Shown here piece after piece: positions 26,140 to 34,854 of a DNA stretch of 64,000 nucleotides. Source of the DNA: Nitrospirillum sp034427435 (GTDB lineage: Bacteria; Pseudomonadota; Alphaproteobacteria; Azospirillales; Azospirillaceae); the NCBI RefSeq assembly GCF_034427435.1, contig NZ_JAXQNP010000003.1:372001-436000 (forward strand), given 5' to 3'. The notes beneath the pieces were generated by a model that saw nothing but the letters and a program-made list of their open reading frames with translations, was not told the origin of the DNA and made no database searches. Position 1 is the stretch's first letter, and the number at the start of each line of letters is the position of its first letter. Made by a program: the position numbers and the translations under genes.

Positions 26140-27153
26140 GTGGGCAGCATCCTTCAGGACAAGAACAGCGTCGCCCCCTATTTCGTGGAGGCGGCCTTGG
26201 CCTGCGCCACCATGCGGGGCCTGGACGCCACGCCCTTACAGCGCAAGGCCGGGTTGGACGGTATGCCCGCCGGCGCCCGCGTGCCGGTGAGCACCTACGG
26301 CACGCTGCTGCGCCTGCTGGCCCAGGTAATGGATGACGAATTCTTCGGCCTGGACGCCCGCCGCATGAAGATCGGCACCTTTTCCATCATCTGCCTGCTG
26401 GCCTTGGGCGGCCGGGACCTGGGCCGGGCGTTGGACCTGACCTGCCGGGGATACAACAGCGTGTTCGACGGCATCCGGCTGGGCCTCCGCCGCCAGGGCC
26501 GCCTGGCTTGCCTGGAGATCAGCCCCGCCGCACCCGGCACGCCCTTGGCCTTGTTCGCGCAAGAGACGCTGATGACCTATCTGCACGGCCTGGCCTGCTG
26601 GCTGGTGCGCCGGCGCATCCCCATCAGTGCCGCCGATTTCGCCCATCCGGCGCCGCCGCATGCCGAGGAATACCGCGTGCTGTACAGTTCCACCTTGCGC
26701 TTCGACCAGGCCGCCGCCCGCCTATGGTTCGACGCCGCCCTGCTGGCCCTGCCGGTGGCGCAGGACGCACGCACGGCGGTCACCTTCCTGAACCGCGCGC
26801 CGGAGAATTTCCTGGTGCGCTATCGCAACCCGGACAGTTACGCCCGCCGCGTCGCCCAATTGCTGGATCGCCAGCCCCCCACGGCCTGGCCGGATTTCGA
26901 CACCGTGGCACGCACCCTGCGCTGCTCCCCCGCCACGCTGCGCCGGGGGCTGCGGCAGGAGGGGCGGCCCTTCCAGGCCATCAAGGATGACCTGCGCCGC
27001 CGCGCCGCCGAAGCGGCGCTGACGGCGGGGACGGAGGCCATCCCCGACCTGGCCGCCCGCCTGGGCTTCGCCGAGACCAGCGCCTTCCACCGGGCCTTCC
27101 GCAAATGGACGGGACTGGCGCCCGGCGCCTTCCGGGCGCGGCAGCAGGCCTAG
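26140..27153 (+). CDS. AraC-family transcriptional regulator (OruR/arabinose-binding-like N-terminus)
   Basis: 337 residues from GTG 26140, which follows GGAG with 9-nt spacing. An ATG at 26080 in the same frame would place the operator repeats inside the gene, so it is less likely. The N-terminal ligand domain (about 20-190) is of the AraC_binding_4-like type. The C-terminal double HTH contains CSPATLRRGLRQEGRPFQAIKDDLRR and IPDLAARLGFAETSAFHRAFRKWTGLAPGAFR (shown in part: LGFAETSAFHRAFRKW). Probably controls the divergent fatty or amino-acid catabolic operon. Confidence 0.88.
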   Translation: MGSILQDKNSVAPYFVEAALACATMRGLDATPLQRKAGLDGMPAGARVPVSTYGTLLRLLAQVMDDEFFGLDARRMKIGTFSIICLLALGGRDLGRALDLTCRGYNSVFDGIRLGLRRQGRLACLEISPAAPGTPLALFAQETLMTYLHGLACWLVRRRIPISAADFAHPAPPHAEEYRVLYSSTLRFDQAAARLWFDAALLALPVAQDARTAVTFLNRAPENFLVRYRNPDSYARRVAQLLDRQPPTAWPDFDTVARTLRCSPATLRRGLRQEGRPFQAIKDDLRRRAAEAALTAGTEAIPDLAARLGFAETSAFHRAFRKWTGLAPGAFRARQQA

Positions 27154-28208
27154 CGCTCTTCCCCCTTGCGGACGAGCGTGACCAGGCGCGCGGCGATATC
27201 GGACGGCTTCAGCACGGCCGTGGCGCCGCCCAGGGCGATGGCGGCCCCGGGCATGCCGTGGACGATGCTGCTTTCCTTGTCCTGCGCGAAGGTGACCGCG
27301 CCGGCGTCGCGCATCTCACGCAGTTCCACCGCCCCGTCCACGCCCATGCCGGACAGCAGCACCCCCACGGCACGGGCCCCATGCACCCGGGCGACGGAGC
27401 GGAAGAAGTGCGACACCGCCGGCCGGGCGCTGTTCTCAGGCGGGCCGTGGTCCAGGGTGATGGCGCCATCGCCGCCCAAGCCCATGTGGGCATTGTCGGG
27501 CGCCAGGTAGAAATGGCCGGGACGCGGCACCTCCCCCGCCTTGGCGATCTGCACCGGCAGGGCGGAGCCCCCCGCCAGCCACTCGGCGAAACCGCCGACG
27601 AAGCCGGGGGAGATGTGCTGGACCGCCATCAGGGGAATGGGGAAGTCCGCCGGCAGCCCCGCCAGGATGGCCTGCAAGGCCACCGGGCCGCCGGTCGAGG
27701 CGCCAATGGCGATGACGGCGGGCCGAACGCCACCGGGCAGGCTGGCCTCCGGCATGGGGCGGGCCACGGGCGGACGGGGCAGCTTGGCCGGGTTGGCCCA
27801 GCGCCGCACCACCTTGACCTCGGCCATCAGGCGCACGGTCTGCGCCAGCTCCGCCGCTTCAATGGCCTGGCGGGGATGCCCCAGCCCCACCGGCCGGTGG
27901 ACAAAGGCCACGGCACCGGCGTCCAGGGCGCGGAAGGTGGCAGCCACCTGGTCGCTCATGGTGCTGCTGACCACCACGATGGGACAGGGCGTTTCCTCCA
28001 TGATGCGCCGGGTCGCGGCGAGGCCGCCCAGGCGCGGCATGTGGATGTCCATCGTCACCACGTCGGGACGATGGCGGGCCACGGCCTCCACCGCCTGGAG
28101 GCCGTCGACGGCGGTGGCCACCACCTCGATATCGGGTTCAGCCGACAGGATGGCGACCAGATATTCACGCAGCGTGGGTGAGTCTTCGGCGACGACAACC
28201 CGGATCAT
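27150..28208 (-). CDS. cheB: Chemotaxis-type protein-glutamate methylesterase CheB (WspF-like)
   Basis: Removes methyl groups from, or deamidates, the receptor of this array. 352 residues: receiver with phospho-acceptor Asp54 (TMDIHMPRLGG), linker about 120-160, and methylesterase domain with the catalytic triad Ser170 (GASTGGP), His197 (VQHISP) and Asp290 (GMGVDGA). Ends overlapping the convergent AraC gene by 4 bp. Last gene of the leftward chemosensory block, 12 bp after cheA. Confidence 0.95.
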   Translation of the reverse strand: MIRVVVAEDSPTLREYLVAILSAEPDIEVVATAVDGLQAVEAVARHRPDVVTMDIHMPRLGGLAATRRIMEETPCPIVVVSSTMSDQVAATFRALDAGAVAFVHRPVGLGHPRQAIEAAELAQTVRLMAEVKVVRRWANPAKLPRPPVARPMPEASLPGGVRPAVIAIGASTGGPVALQAILAGLPADFPIPLMAVQHISPGFVGGFAEWLAGGSALPVQIAKAGEVPRPGHFYLAPDNAHMGLGGDGAITLDHGPPENSARPAVSHFFRSVARVHGARAVGVLLSGMGVDGAVELREMRDAGAVTFAQDKESSIVHGMPGAAIALGGATAVLKPSDIAARLVTLVRKGEER

Positions 28209-28220
28209 TAGAGACTTTCC

Positions 28221-30470
28221 TTAAACCAAATGGCTGACGATTTGCAGCAGGTTGCCCTGGTCGAAACTGTCCTTGACCAGGTAGGCGTTGGCGCCGGCAT
28301 CGATCCCCCGTTCCTTGTCCTCGCGTGAGCCCAGCGAGGTGATCAACACCACCGGTAATTCCGCCAGCTTGGCGGTGCCGCGCACCTTGGCGGTCAGCTC
28401 GAACCCGCCCATGCGCGGCATTTCCACATCCGACACCAGCAGGTCGAACTCCTCCCCGCCGGTCAGGACCGCCCAGGCGTCAACGCCGTCCACGGCGGTG
28501 CGCACCTGGTACCCCGCCGCTTCCAGCAGGTTCTTGAATAGCGTGCGTGCAGTAATGCTGTCTTCCGCAATCAATATGGACTTTTTGCGCGACACGGTCA
28601 CCGCCGAGCGTGGGGTGGCCGGCGCCTGGGCCGCCCCGGCCAGAAGATCGGCGACGTTCAGGATCAGCGCCACCTCGCCCGTCGCCAGGACGCTGGCGCC
28701 GGTGACGTAGGGGGCGCGGGCCAACTGCGGCCCCAGGCCCTTCATCAGCACCTCCTGCTCATCGCGCACGCGGTCGACGATGAAGGCGGTGGCCTGGCCA
28801 CCCCGGCTGAGCACCGCCACGGTGTGGTGGCTGGGCGGCGCCTGGACGGTACGCGCGGGCGACAGGCCCAACACGTCCGCCAGCCGCACCAGGCCCAGCG
28901 TGCGCCCGTTCAACACCACCGTCTCGCGGTTCTCGACGGTGGCGATGGCGCCCTGGGCGATACGGGCCACCCGTTCCACGCCGCCGGTCGGCAGGATGAA
29001 ACAGGCGCCCTCCACCTCCACCAGCACGCCACGGAAGCTGGCCAGGGTGACGGGCAGGCGGATGCGGAAGACGGTGCCCAGGCCCGGGGTCGATTCCACC
29101 GCCAGGCTGCCGCCCAGCCGTTCCACCTTCTCCTGCACGATGGCCAGGCCCAGCCCCCGGCCGGCCACGTCGGTCAGCAGGCCGCTGGTGGACAGGCCGG
29201 AATGGAAGGCCAGGGCGCGGGCCGCGTCGTCGTCCAGCGCGGCCGCGGCCTCCGGCGTCATCAACCCCTGCTCCGCCGCCGCCAGGCGCAGGCCCGCCAC
29301 GTCGAAGCCGCCGCCGTCATCGGCGATGGCGATCTCGGCCCTTCCCCCCTCCGTCTGGGCCACGGTGATGGCGAGGGTGCCCCGGGCCGATTTGCCGAGA
29401 CCCTCCCGCCGCTCCGGCGTCTCGATGCCATGGGCGACGGCGTTGCGCACCAGGTGCAGCAGCGCGTCCTTCATCTCCTCCTGGATGCGGCGGTCGATTT
29501 CCAGGTCCCCGCCCCGGATGATCAAATCCACATCCTTGCCCTCGGCGCGGGCCAGGTCGCGAACCAACGGCGCCATGGGGTCCAGCAGCACCGACACCGG
29601 CACCATCAGCACCTGCTTGGCCTCGTCCAACAGGCCGTCCAGCATCTTGCCCAAGATGCGCACGTCCTGGCGGCCGGCGTTCGCCAACTGGGCGATGCGT
29701 CCGGACAGCCAGCGCAGCGTGTCGCCCTGCTGCTTCAGCAGGCGGACGGTGGGGCTGTCCTCCCCCTCCTCCACCAAGCGGCGGCGGGCCCGCTCGTGGG
29801 AACGGACGCGCTCCGCCACCTCCGACGCCAGTCCCCCCAGTTCCGCGACCTGGCGGCCGGCGGCCAGCCGGGCGGACACCAGCTCCTCCGCATGGCGCAG
29901 CAGGGCGTCCACCTTGGACGTGGCGATACGCAGCGTGGGGCGGCTGCCGACGCGGGGGCCCTCCGGGGCCGCCGCCTCGGGCTCCGGCGTTTCCGGTGCC
30001 CGCGCCAAAACCGGTGTGGCGGCGGAGGGAGTGTCCGGCGGGGCCGGCACCGGCGCCGCCGCTGCCGATTTATGCCCCTCGGCATAGGCGTCCAGGGCCG
30101 CCACCAGCACATCCTGGTCCGGACCGGCGACGAGGCTGCCATCCAGCAGGCCCCGCACCCGGGCATAGCCCTGGTGCAGCAGATCCAGGCCGGCCGGCGT
30201 CAGCGCCAGCCGCCCGCCCTTCAAGGCCGCGAAGACGCTTTCCATGGCGTGGCAGACGGCCACCACCGCGCCCAGGTTCACGGCGCGGGCGGCCCCCTTG
30301 AGGGTGTGCACCTCCCGAAAGGTGGTCTCCACCAGCTCCTGCGCGCGGTCGCGCGGCGGCGCCTGCTCCAGGGCCAGCAGTCCGGCGGCGATGGCGGAGA
30401 GGTGCTCCTCCGCCTCCACCTCGAACATGGCCAGCAACCTTTTCAGGAGCTGATCGTCCGACTGGCTCAT
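28221..30470 (-). CDS. cheA: CheA-type histidine kinase with C-terminal receiver (WspE-like)
   Basis: Central kinase of the array. 749 residues: Hpt domain with phospho-His55 (EVHTLKGAARA), a Pro/Ala-rich linker (about 130-175), dimerisation helices, HATPase (HLVRNAVAHGIETPE, GRGLGLAIV), CheW-like regulatory domain (about 490-615) and a receiver from about 630 (ILIAEDSITARTLFKNLLE) with LLVSDVEMPRMGG. The fused receiver and lack of a P2 domain are typical of WspE/ACF-class kinases rather than flagellar CheA. 10 bp from the MCP gene. Confidence 0.94.
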   Translation of the reverse strand: MSQSDDQLLKRLLAMFEVEAEEHLSAIAAGLLALEQAPPRDRAQELVETTFREVHTLKGAARAVNLGAVVAVCHAMESVFAALKGGRLALTPAGLDLLHQGYARVRGLLDGSLVAGPDQDVLVAALDAYAEGHKSAAAAPVPAPPDTPSAATPVLARAPETPEPEAAAPEGPRVGSRPTLRIATSKVDALLRHAEELVSARLAAGRQVAELGGLASEVAERVRSHERARRRLVEEGEDSPTVRLLKQQGDTLRWLSGRIAQLANAGRQDVRILGKMLDGLLDEAKQVLMVPVSVLLDPMAPLVRDLARAEGKDVDLIIRGGDLEIDRRIQEEMKDALLHLVRNAVAHGIETPERREGLGKSARGTLAITVAQTEGGRAEIAIADDGGGFDVAGLRLAAAEQGLMTPEAAAALDDDAARALAFHSGLSTSGLLTDVAGRGLGLAIVQEKVERLGGSLAVESTPGLGTVFRIRLPVTLASFRGVLVEVEGACFILPTGGVERVARIAQGAIATVENRETVVLNGRTLGLVRLADVLGLSPARTVQAPPSHHTVAVLSRGGQATAFIVDRVRDEQEVLMKGLGPQLARAPYVTGASVLATGEVALILNVADLLAGAAQAPATPRSAVTVSRKKSILIAEDSITARTLFKNLLEAAGYQVRTAVDGVDAWAVLTGGEEFDLLVSDVEMPRMGGFELTAKVRGTAKLAELPVVLITSLGSREDKERGIDAGANAYLVKDSFDQGNLLQIVSHLV

Positions 30471-30480
30471 CCGCCGGTCC

Positions 30481-32097
30481 TCAGGCCTGGTACTGGCCGG
30501 TGACGGTTTTCAGCTTATGCCCCAGCTCATTCAGGTTATGGGCGGCGGTCTCCGCCTGCTTGGTGGCGTTCATGTTCTGCATGCTGGCCTGCTTGATGTT
30601 CTCCATGGCCAGCGCCACCTGGTCGATGCCCACCTGCTGCTGCTGGTTGGACGCGGCGATCTGGGTGGCCGCCTGGGTCGCCACGGCGATGCTCTGGGCC
30701 AGGCGGTCGATGGCCTCGCCCGCCGCCACCGACTGCTTCACGCCGGCATCCACCGCCTTGCTGCCCTGCTCGGCCGCCAGCACCGCCGTGGCGGTGGCCT
30801 TCTGAATGTCCCCCAGGATGGAGCGCACCTGGGTGGTGGCCTGCTTGGACTGTTCGGCCAGGCTGCGCACCTCCTGCGCCACCACGACGAAGCCCTTGCC
30901 CTGCTCGCCCGCGCGGGCGGCCTCGATGGCGGCGTTGACGGCCAGCAGGTTGGACTGCTCGGCCAGGTCGTTGACCGTCGCCACGATCTCGCCGATGGCC
31001 TGGCTCTGCTCGCTCAGCTGCATCACCGCCTCGGCGATGGCCATGATCTGCTCACGCACCTTGGTGATGCCGTCGATGGACTGTTCCACCGCCTGCTTGC
31101 CGTTCTGGGAGATCTGGGCCGTGCTCTGCGCCGTCTGCGAGACGTACAGCGCCTTCTCGCTGGACACCTGGGAGGTCTTCTTGACCTCCTCCATGGTGGC
31201 GCTGGTCTGCGCCAGGGCGGTGGCGGTCTCGGCGGCGCTGGCGGCCACCTGGGCGGTGATGGTCACGATCTGGCTGCTGGCCGTGCCCAGCACGGTGGTG
31301 CCTTCGCGCAGGTCGCGCATCAGCTGGCGCAGGTTGCCGGCCATGGCGTGGAAGGTTCGGCCCAGGCTGCCCACCTCATCGCCCCGGTCGCTGACCTCGA
31401 TGGTGCCGGCCACCGTCAGGTCGCCCGCGCCGATGCGCTCCGCCGTCGTGGTGATGGCGCGCAGCGGCGTGGCGATGTTGCGGCCCAGGAACAGCCCGGC
31501 CACCACCACGAACACCGCCGCCAGCAGCGTGCCCCCGGCGATGACCAGGACGGTGCTTTCCGCACTGGCCGCCGCCGCCGTCTCCCGCGCGCGCAGCAAT
31601 TCGCCCTCCCCCGCCTGCATGGTGGCGACGATGCGGCGGATGTCGTCCATCGACTGCTTGCCGCGGTCCGTCAGCACCAACGCCTTCGCCGCGTCAAAGC
31701 CCTGCAGGCGGCGTAGGTCGATGGTTTCCTTCAGCTCCGTCACCTTGTCCTTCAGGGGTGCGCGCAAACGCTCCAGGTTCTGCTGCTGCACCGGGTTGTC
31801 CTGGGTCAGCGTCGTCACCGTCTGCAACACCTGTTCCAGGGTGTTCATGCCCTGGCGATAGGGTTCCAGATAGCGTTCCTCCCCCGTGACGAGATAGCCG
31901 CGCTGCCCCGTCTCCATGTCCTGGACGGCGGTCAGCAGGCTGAGCAGGCGGGCCTGCACTTCATAGGAATGGGAGCGGAGCGAGGTGGTTTCCGTCAACT
32001 GACGAATGTTGCCGTAGGAGGTGGCAGCCACCACGAGAAGAATGAACAGGACGCTGCACAAGCAGATCCAGATTTTCATTCCGACAGAATACTTCAT
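30481..32097 (-). CDS. Methyl-accepting chemotaxis protein with CHASE3 sensor domain (WspA-like)
   Basis: Receptor of the array. 538 residues: TM1 about 7-27, periplasmic CHASE3 domain with MRTGQRGY-like DMETGQRGYLVTGEERYL near residue 62, TM2 about 180-205, HAMP, then a signalling domain with the hairpin tip DLAEQSNLLAVNAAIEAARAGEQGKGF (shown in part: NLLAVNAAIEAARAGE). GGGAG precedes ATG 32097; the open frame extends 27 codons further but without support. There is no C-terminal pentapeptide for CheR/CheB tethering. CHASE3 suggests an extracellular or envelope signal. Confidence 0.94.
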   Translation of the reverse strand: MKYSVGMKIWICLCSVLFILLVVAATSYGNIRQLTETTSLRSHSYEVQARLLSLLTAVQDMETGQRGYLVTGEERYLEPYRQGMNTLEQVLQTVTTLTQDNPVQQQNLERLRAPLKDKVTELKETIDLRRLQGFDAAKALVLTDRGKQSMDDIRRIVATMQAGEGELLRARETAAAASAESTVLVIAGGTLLAAVFVVVAGLFLGRNIATPLRAITTTAERIGAGDLTVAGTIEVSDRGDEVGSLGRTFHAMAGNLRQLMRDLREGTTVLGTASSQIVTITAQVAASAAETATALAQTSATMEEVKKTSQVSSEKALYVSQTAQSTAQISQNGKQAVEQSIDGITKVREQIMAIAEAVMQLSEQSQAIGEIVATVNDLAEQSNLLAVNAAIEAARAGEQGKGFVVVAQEVRSLAEQSKQATTQVRSILGDIQKATATAVLAAEQGSKAVDAGVKQSVAAGEAIDRLAQSIAVATQAATQIAASNQQQQVGIDQVALAMENIKQASMQNMNATKQAETAAHNLNELGHKLKTVTGQYQA

Positions 32098-32183
32098 GAC
32101 CGGCGCTCCCGAGGGGCTGTGCGTGGATCGTGGTTTTGGGATGGGCTTGGGGGTGACTGGGCGCGTGCTTGACCGCATGGGGC

Positions 32184-32849
32184 TCAGCCCGACCGGGCGG
32201 CCGGGCGGCCGTCGACGATCAGGTCGGGATCGGCCGCCAGACGCCGGGCGTCCAGCAGGGCCAGGTGCGGGGGAACGACGCCGGCGAGGTAATGGCGTTG
32301 GCGTCCGGCCAGCACCGCCGGCGGCGCCTGCACCTGGGCACGCGGCACCCGGGAAACGCCGACGATGGCGGTGACCAGCAATCCCAGCCCGCCGGCGGAC
32401 TGGCCGGGCGCCTGCGCCTGGCCCAGCACCACCACCCGCCGCAACTCCGCCGGCGCCACCGGCGCCAGGCCCAGCAGGCGGCCGAGATCGACCAGGGGCA
32501 GCACCTGGCCGCGCACGGTGGTCAGGCCGGCGATGAAGGGCGGCGCCTTGGGCACGGCGGTCAAGCCATTCAGCGCCATCACCTCCGCCACGGTCGCGGT
32601 TTCGAAGGCGTAGCGCTCCGTCCCCACCGTGAATTCCATCAGTTCCAGGACGTCGCCATCGTCGGCCAGCGCGGGCGGCTTGGCCAACTCCAGCCCACGC
32701 CGGTGCAGGATGCGCCGCGTCGTCTCCTCATCCGGGACCCAGCCGCGTTCCAGAGTCGCCGCCCAAGCGGCCAGCCGGCGGTGGGCGCTGTCCCAGTCCA
32801 TGCTCCGCTCACCGCTACCCTGGCTCCCCATACCCCGGCTCATGGCCAT
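32184..32849 (-). CDS. cheW: CheW-like coupling protein (WspD-like)
   Basis: 221 residues. CheW domain about 68-200 (LELMEFTVGTERYAFE, FIAGLTTVRGQVLPLVDLGRLLG), preceded by a 65-residue extension with WAATLERGWVPDEETTRRILHRRGLELA. This extended N-terminus is seen in WspD and related coupling proteins. It would bridge receptor and CheA. Lies between the CheR-TPR and MCP genes as in wsp operons. Confidence 0.9.
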   Translation of the reverse strand: MAMSRGMGSQGSGERSMDWDSAHRRLAAWAATLERGWVPDEETTRRILHRRGLELAKPPALADDGDVLELMEFTVGTERYAFETATVAEVMALNGLTAVPKAPPFIAGLTTVRGQVLPLVDLGRLLGLAPVAPAELRRVVVLGQAQAPGQSAGGLGLLVTAIVGVSRVPRAQVQAPPAVLAGRQRHYLAGVVPPHLALLDARRLAADPDLIVDGRPAARSG

Positions 32850-32852
32850 CCC

Positions 32853-34346
32853 TTAGAACTCCCCCGCCGGGTCGCCGCCCAGCGCCGCATGGGCGTGCGC
32901 GGCGACATCCATCAGCCGCCCCACGGTCATGCCTTCAAGCTCCGGCAGGATGTCATCCGGGCGGTGGTCCTGCAAAAGCCCCAGGATGTTCCGGTAATGC
33001 TTGCGGGCGTCGCGGGTGCGGCCCTGGCTGCGCGCCAGGTTGGCCATGGCCAGATGCGTGGCGATGGACTGGGGCGCCAGGAACAGGGCGCGCTGCAGCG
33101 ACAGGACCGCGGCGGCGGCGTCCCCCCGCTCCTGCTGGATCATGGCCAGCAGGTGGTGGGCTTCCGCGCTGACGCGGTTATGGTTCAGCACGCCCTGGCA
33201 CCAATGCGCGGCCTCCGCCAAGCGGCCCTGGTTGGCGTAGCACCGCGCCAGCAGCAGCATGGCCGCCTCATCCGCCGGCGCCGCGGCCAGCCGCGCCTCC
33301 AGTCCCTCAACGGCGTCGCCGTACCGGCCCAGATCATACAGCGCGCGGCAATGGGCCAAGGAGTGGGCCAAAGAGTGGGCCAAGGTCGGAACCGGCGGCT
33401 TGACGGATACGGCCGGTGGCAGGGATGGCGTATCCATGGGCGGGGGCGCCGGTGGGGAGTGGCGGGGGACCGGCGGCGGCGCGGATTCCGGCACGGTCAC
33501 CTTGCGATAGATCGTCGCCCCGTCAAACGGCACGAAGGTCAGGGGGGCGAACAGGGTGGGCGCCCCATCGACGGAGCTGGGCAAAAGCCAGCCATTGTCC
33601 ACCAGGGCGTGCGACAGGCGCCGCACCACGCGGCCCGCCTGATCCGCGTTGAAATACATCAGGACGTTGCGGCACAGGATGACGTCCATGGCGTTGGTGT
33701 TGCTTTCCAGCGCCGGGTAGGGGTCGTCCATCAGGTTGTGGTAGGCGAAGGTCACCATGCGGGCGATGTCGGGGCTGATACGGTGGCGCCCCCCTGGCAA
33801 CGCGGTGAAATAGCGGCTGCGCAGCGCCGGCTCGACACCCCGGAACGACCATTCGCCGTACGTGCCCTCGGCCGCGCGGCGCAGGAAGCGCGGGTTCACG
33901 TCGGTGGCCAGCAACGTGATGGTCCAGGCCGGCCGGTCGGGCAACAGCGTGTCCAGCAGCATGGCCAGGCTGTACGCCTCCTCCCCAGTGCAGCAGGCGG
34001 CACTCCATATCCTGAGGGTCAGCGTGCCGGCCGCCCGACGCTGCGCGATGAGGTCGGGCAGGATGGTCTGGCGCAGCGCGTCGAAACTTCTGGGCTCACG
34101 GAAAAAATAGGTTTCCCCCACCGTCAGCTGGCCGGCCAGCGCCTCCAGCTGCGTCCGGTCCAGGGGGCCCGCCGACAGCCAGTCCCGCACGGCCGCCAGG
34201 GTGTCGGGATAGCCCAGCTCCACCGCCGCCCGTTCCAGGCCGCGCTCCATATCCATCCAGCGGTCGGCCGGGAAGTACAGGCCGATGCTGGCGCTCAACC
34301 GGTCGGACATGGCGGAGAGCAGGGTATCAGGCAGGGTGCGATGCAT
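32853..34346 (-). CDS. cheR: CheR-type methyltransferase fused to TPR repeats (WspC-like)
   Basis: Methylates receptor glutamates using SAM. 497 residues: N-terminal helical CheR domain, SAM domain (IWSAACCTGEEAYSLAMLL, DVILCRNVLMYF), then about four TPR units from residue 330 onward (LARCYANQGRLAEAAHWCQGVL and following). The TPR fusion is the WspC hallmark. A short 12-bp tandem repeat encodes LAHSLAHSLAH in the linker (about 33351-33385). Its start lies 20 bp inside the end of the upstream cheW. Confidence 0.93.
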   Translation of the reverse strand: MHRTLPDTLLSAMSDRLSASIGLYFPADRWMDMERGLERAAVELGYPDTLAAVRDWLSAGPLDRTQLEALAGQLTVGETYFFREPRSFDALRQTILPDLIAQRRAAGTLTLRIWSAACCTGEEAYSLAMLLDTLLPDRPAWTITLLATDVNPRFLRRAAEGTYGEWSFRGVEPALRSRYFTALPGGRHRISPDIARMVTFAYHNLMDDPYPALESNTNAMDVILCRNVLMYFNADQAGRVVRRLSHALVDNGWLLPSSVDGAPTLFAPLTFVPFDGATIYRKVTVPESAPPPVPRHSPPAPPPMDTPSLPPAVSVKPPVPTLAHSLAHSLAHCRALYDLGRYGDAVEGLEARLAAAPADEAAMLLLARCYANQGRLAEAAHWCQGVLNHNRVSAEAHHLLAMIQQERGDAAAAVLSLQRALFLAPQSIATHLAMANLARSQGRTRDARKHYRNILGLLQDHRPDDILPELEGMTVGRLMDVAAHAHAALGGDPAGEF

Positions 34347-34854
34347 CCGCCCCCCCTGTTTCCTCCGTGCCCGGCCGCGTCACGCCAGCCAGCGCGGCCG
34401 ACAACTGCTCCTCTTCCGCCGCCGACAGGAAGCGGTCGAGGTCATGGATCAGCAGCAGGCCATCGGACAGCCGCACCACGCCGACGATGGCGTCGTCCGT
34501 GCCGGGCACCAGGCCCTGGGCCGACACCCAATCGATGGGAGCCGCGGCCACCGTGCCCACAACGCTGTCCACCAGCAAGACGACGGTGCGGTAGGGCCCG
34601 CGCGCCACGATCATGTGGTCGCTGAGCGACAGGGGGCGGGAGTCCAGGCCGAAGCGGCGGCGGACATCCATGACCGGCACCACCTGTCCCTGAAGATTGA
34701 TGACGCCGCGCACCAGACCCGGCGCGCCCGGCAGGGGCGTCACCGCCACGGCGCGCACCGCCCGCTCGACCATGGCCAACGGCAGGCCGTAGGCTTGGCC
34801 CGCCAAATCGAACCGCAGCAGCAGGGCGCCGGAAGTCTGGCCCGGATCAGCCAT
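34327..34854 (-). CDS. cheW: CheW-like coupling protein (WspB-like)
   Basis: 175 residues, a single CheW domain: LLLRFDLAGQAYGLPLAMVERAVRAV, PGLVRGVINLQGQVVPVMDVRRRFG, then VVLLVDSVVGTV. Compact like WspB. The ATG at 34854 overlaps the end of the preceding kinase gene by 8 bp, and its own end overlaps cheR. Both overlaps indicate a tightly coupled operon. Confidence 0.92.
   Translation of the reverse strand: MADPGQTSGALLLRFDLAGQAYGLPLAMVERAVRAVAVTPLPGAPGLVRGVINLQGQVVPVMDVRRRFGLDSRPLSLSDHMIVARGPYRTVVLLVDSVVGTVAAAPIDWVSAQGLVPGTDDAIVGVVRLSDGLLLIHDLDRFLSAAEEEQLSAALAGVTRPGTEETGGADASHPA

Noticed and set aside
33351..33385. 12-bp repeats encoding LAHSLAHSLAH in cheR
   Set aside because: Too short to be a separate element; treated as a linker expansion within the gene.
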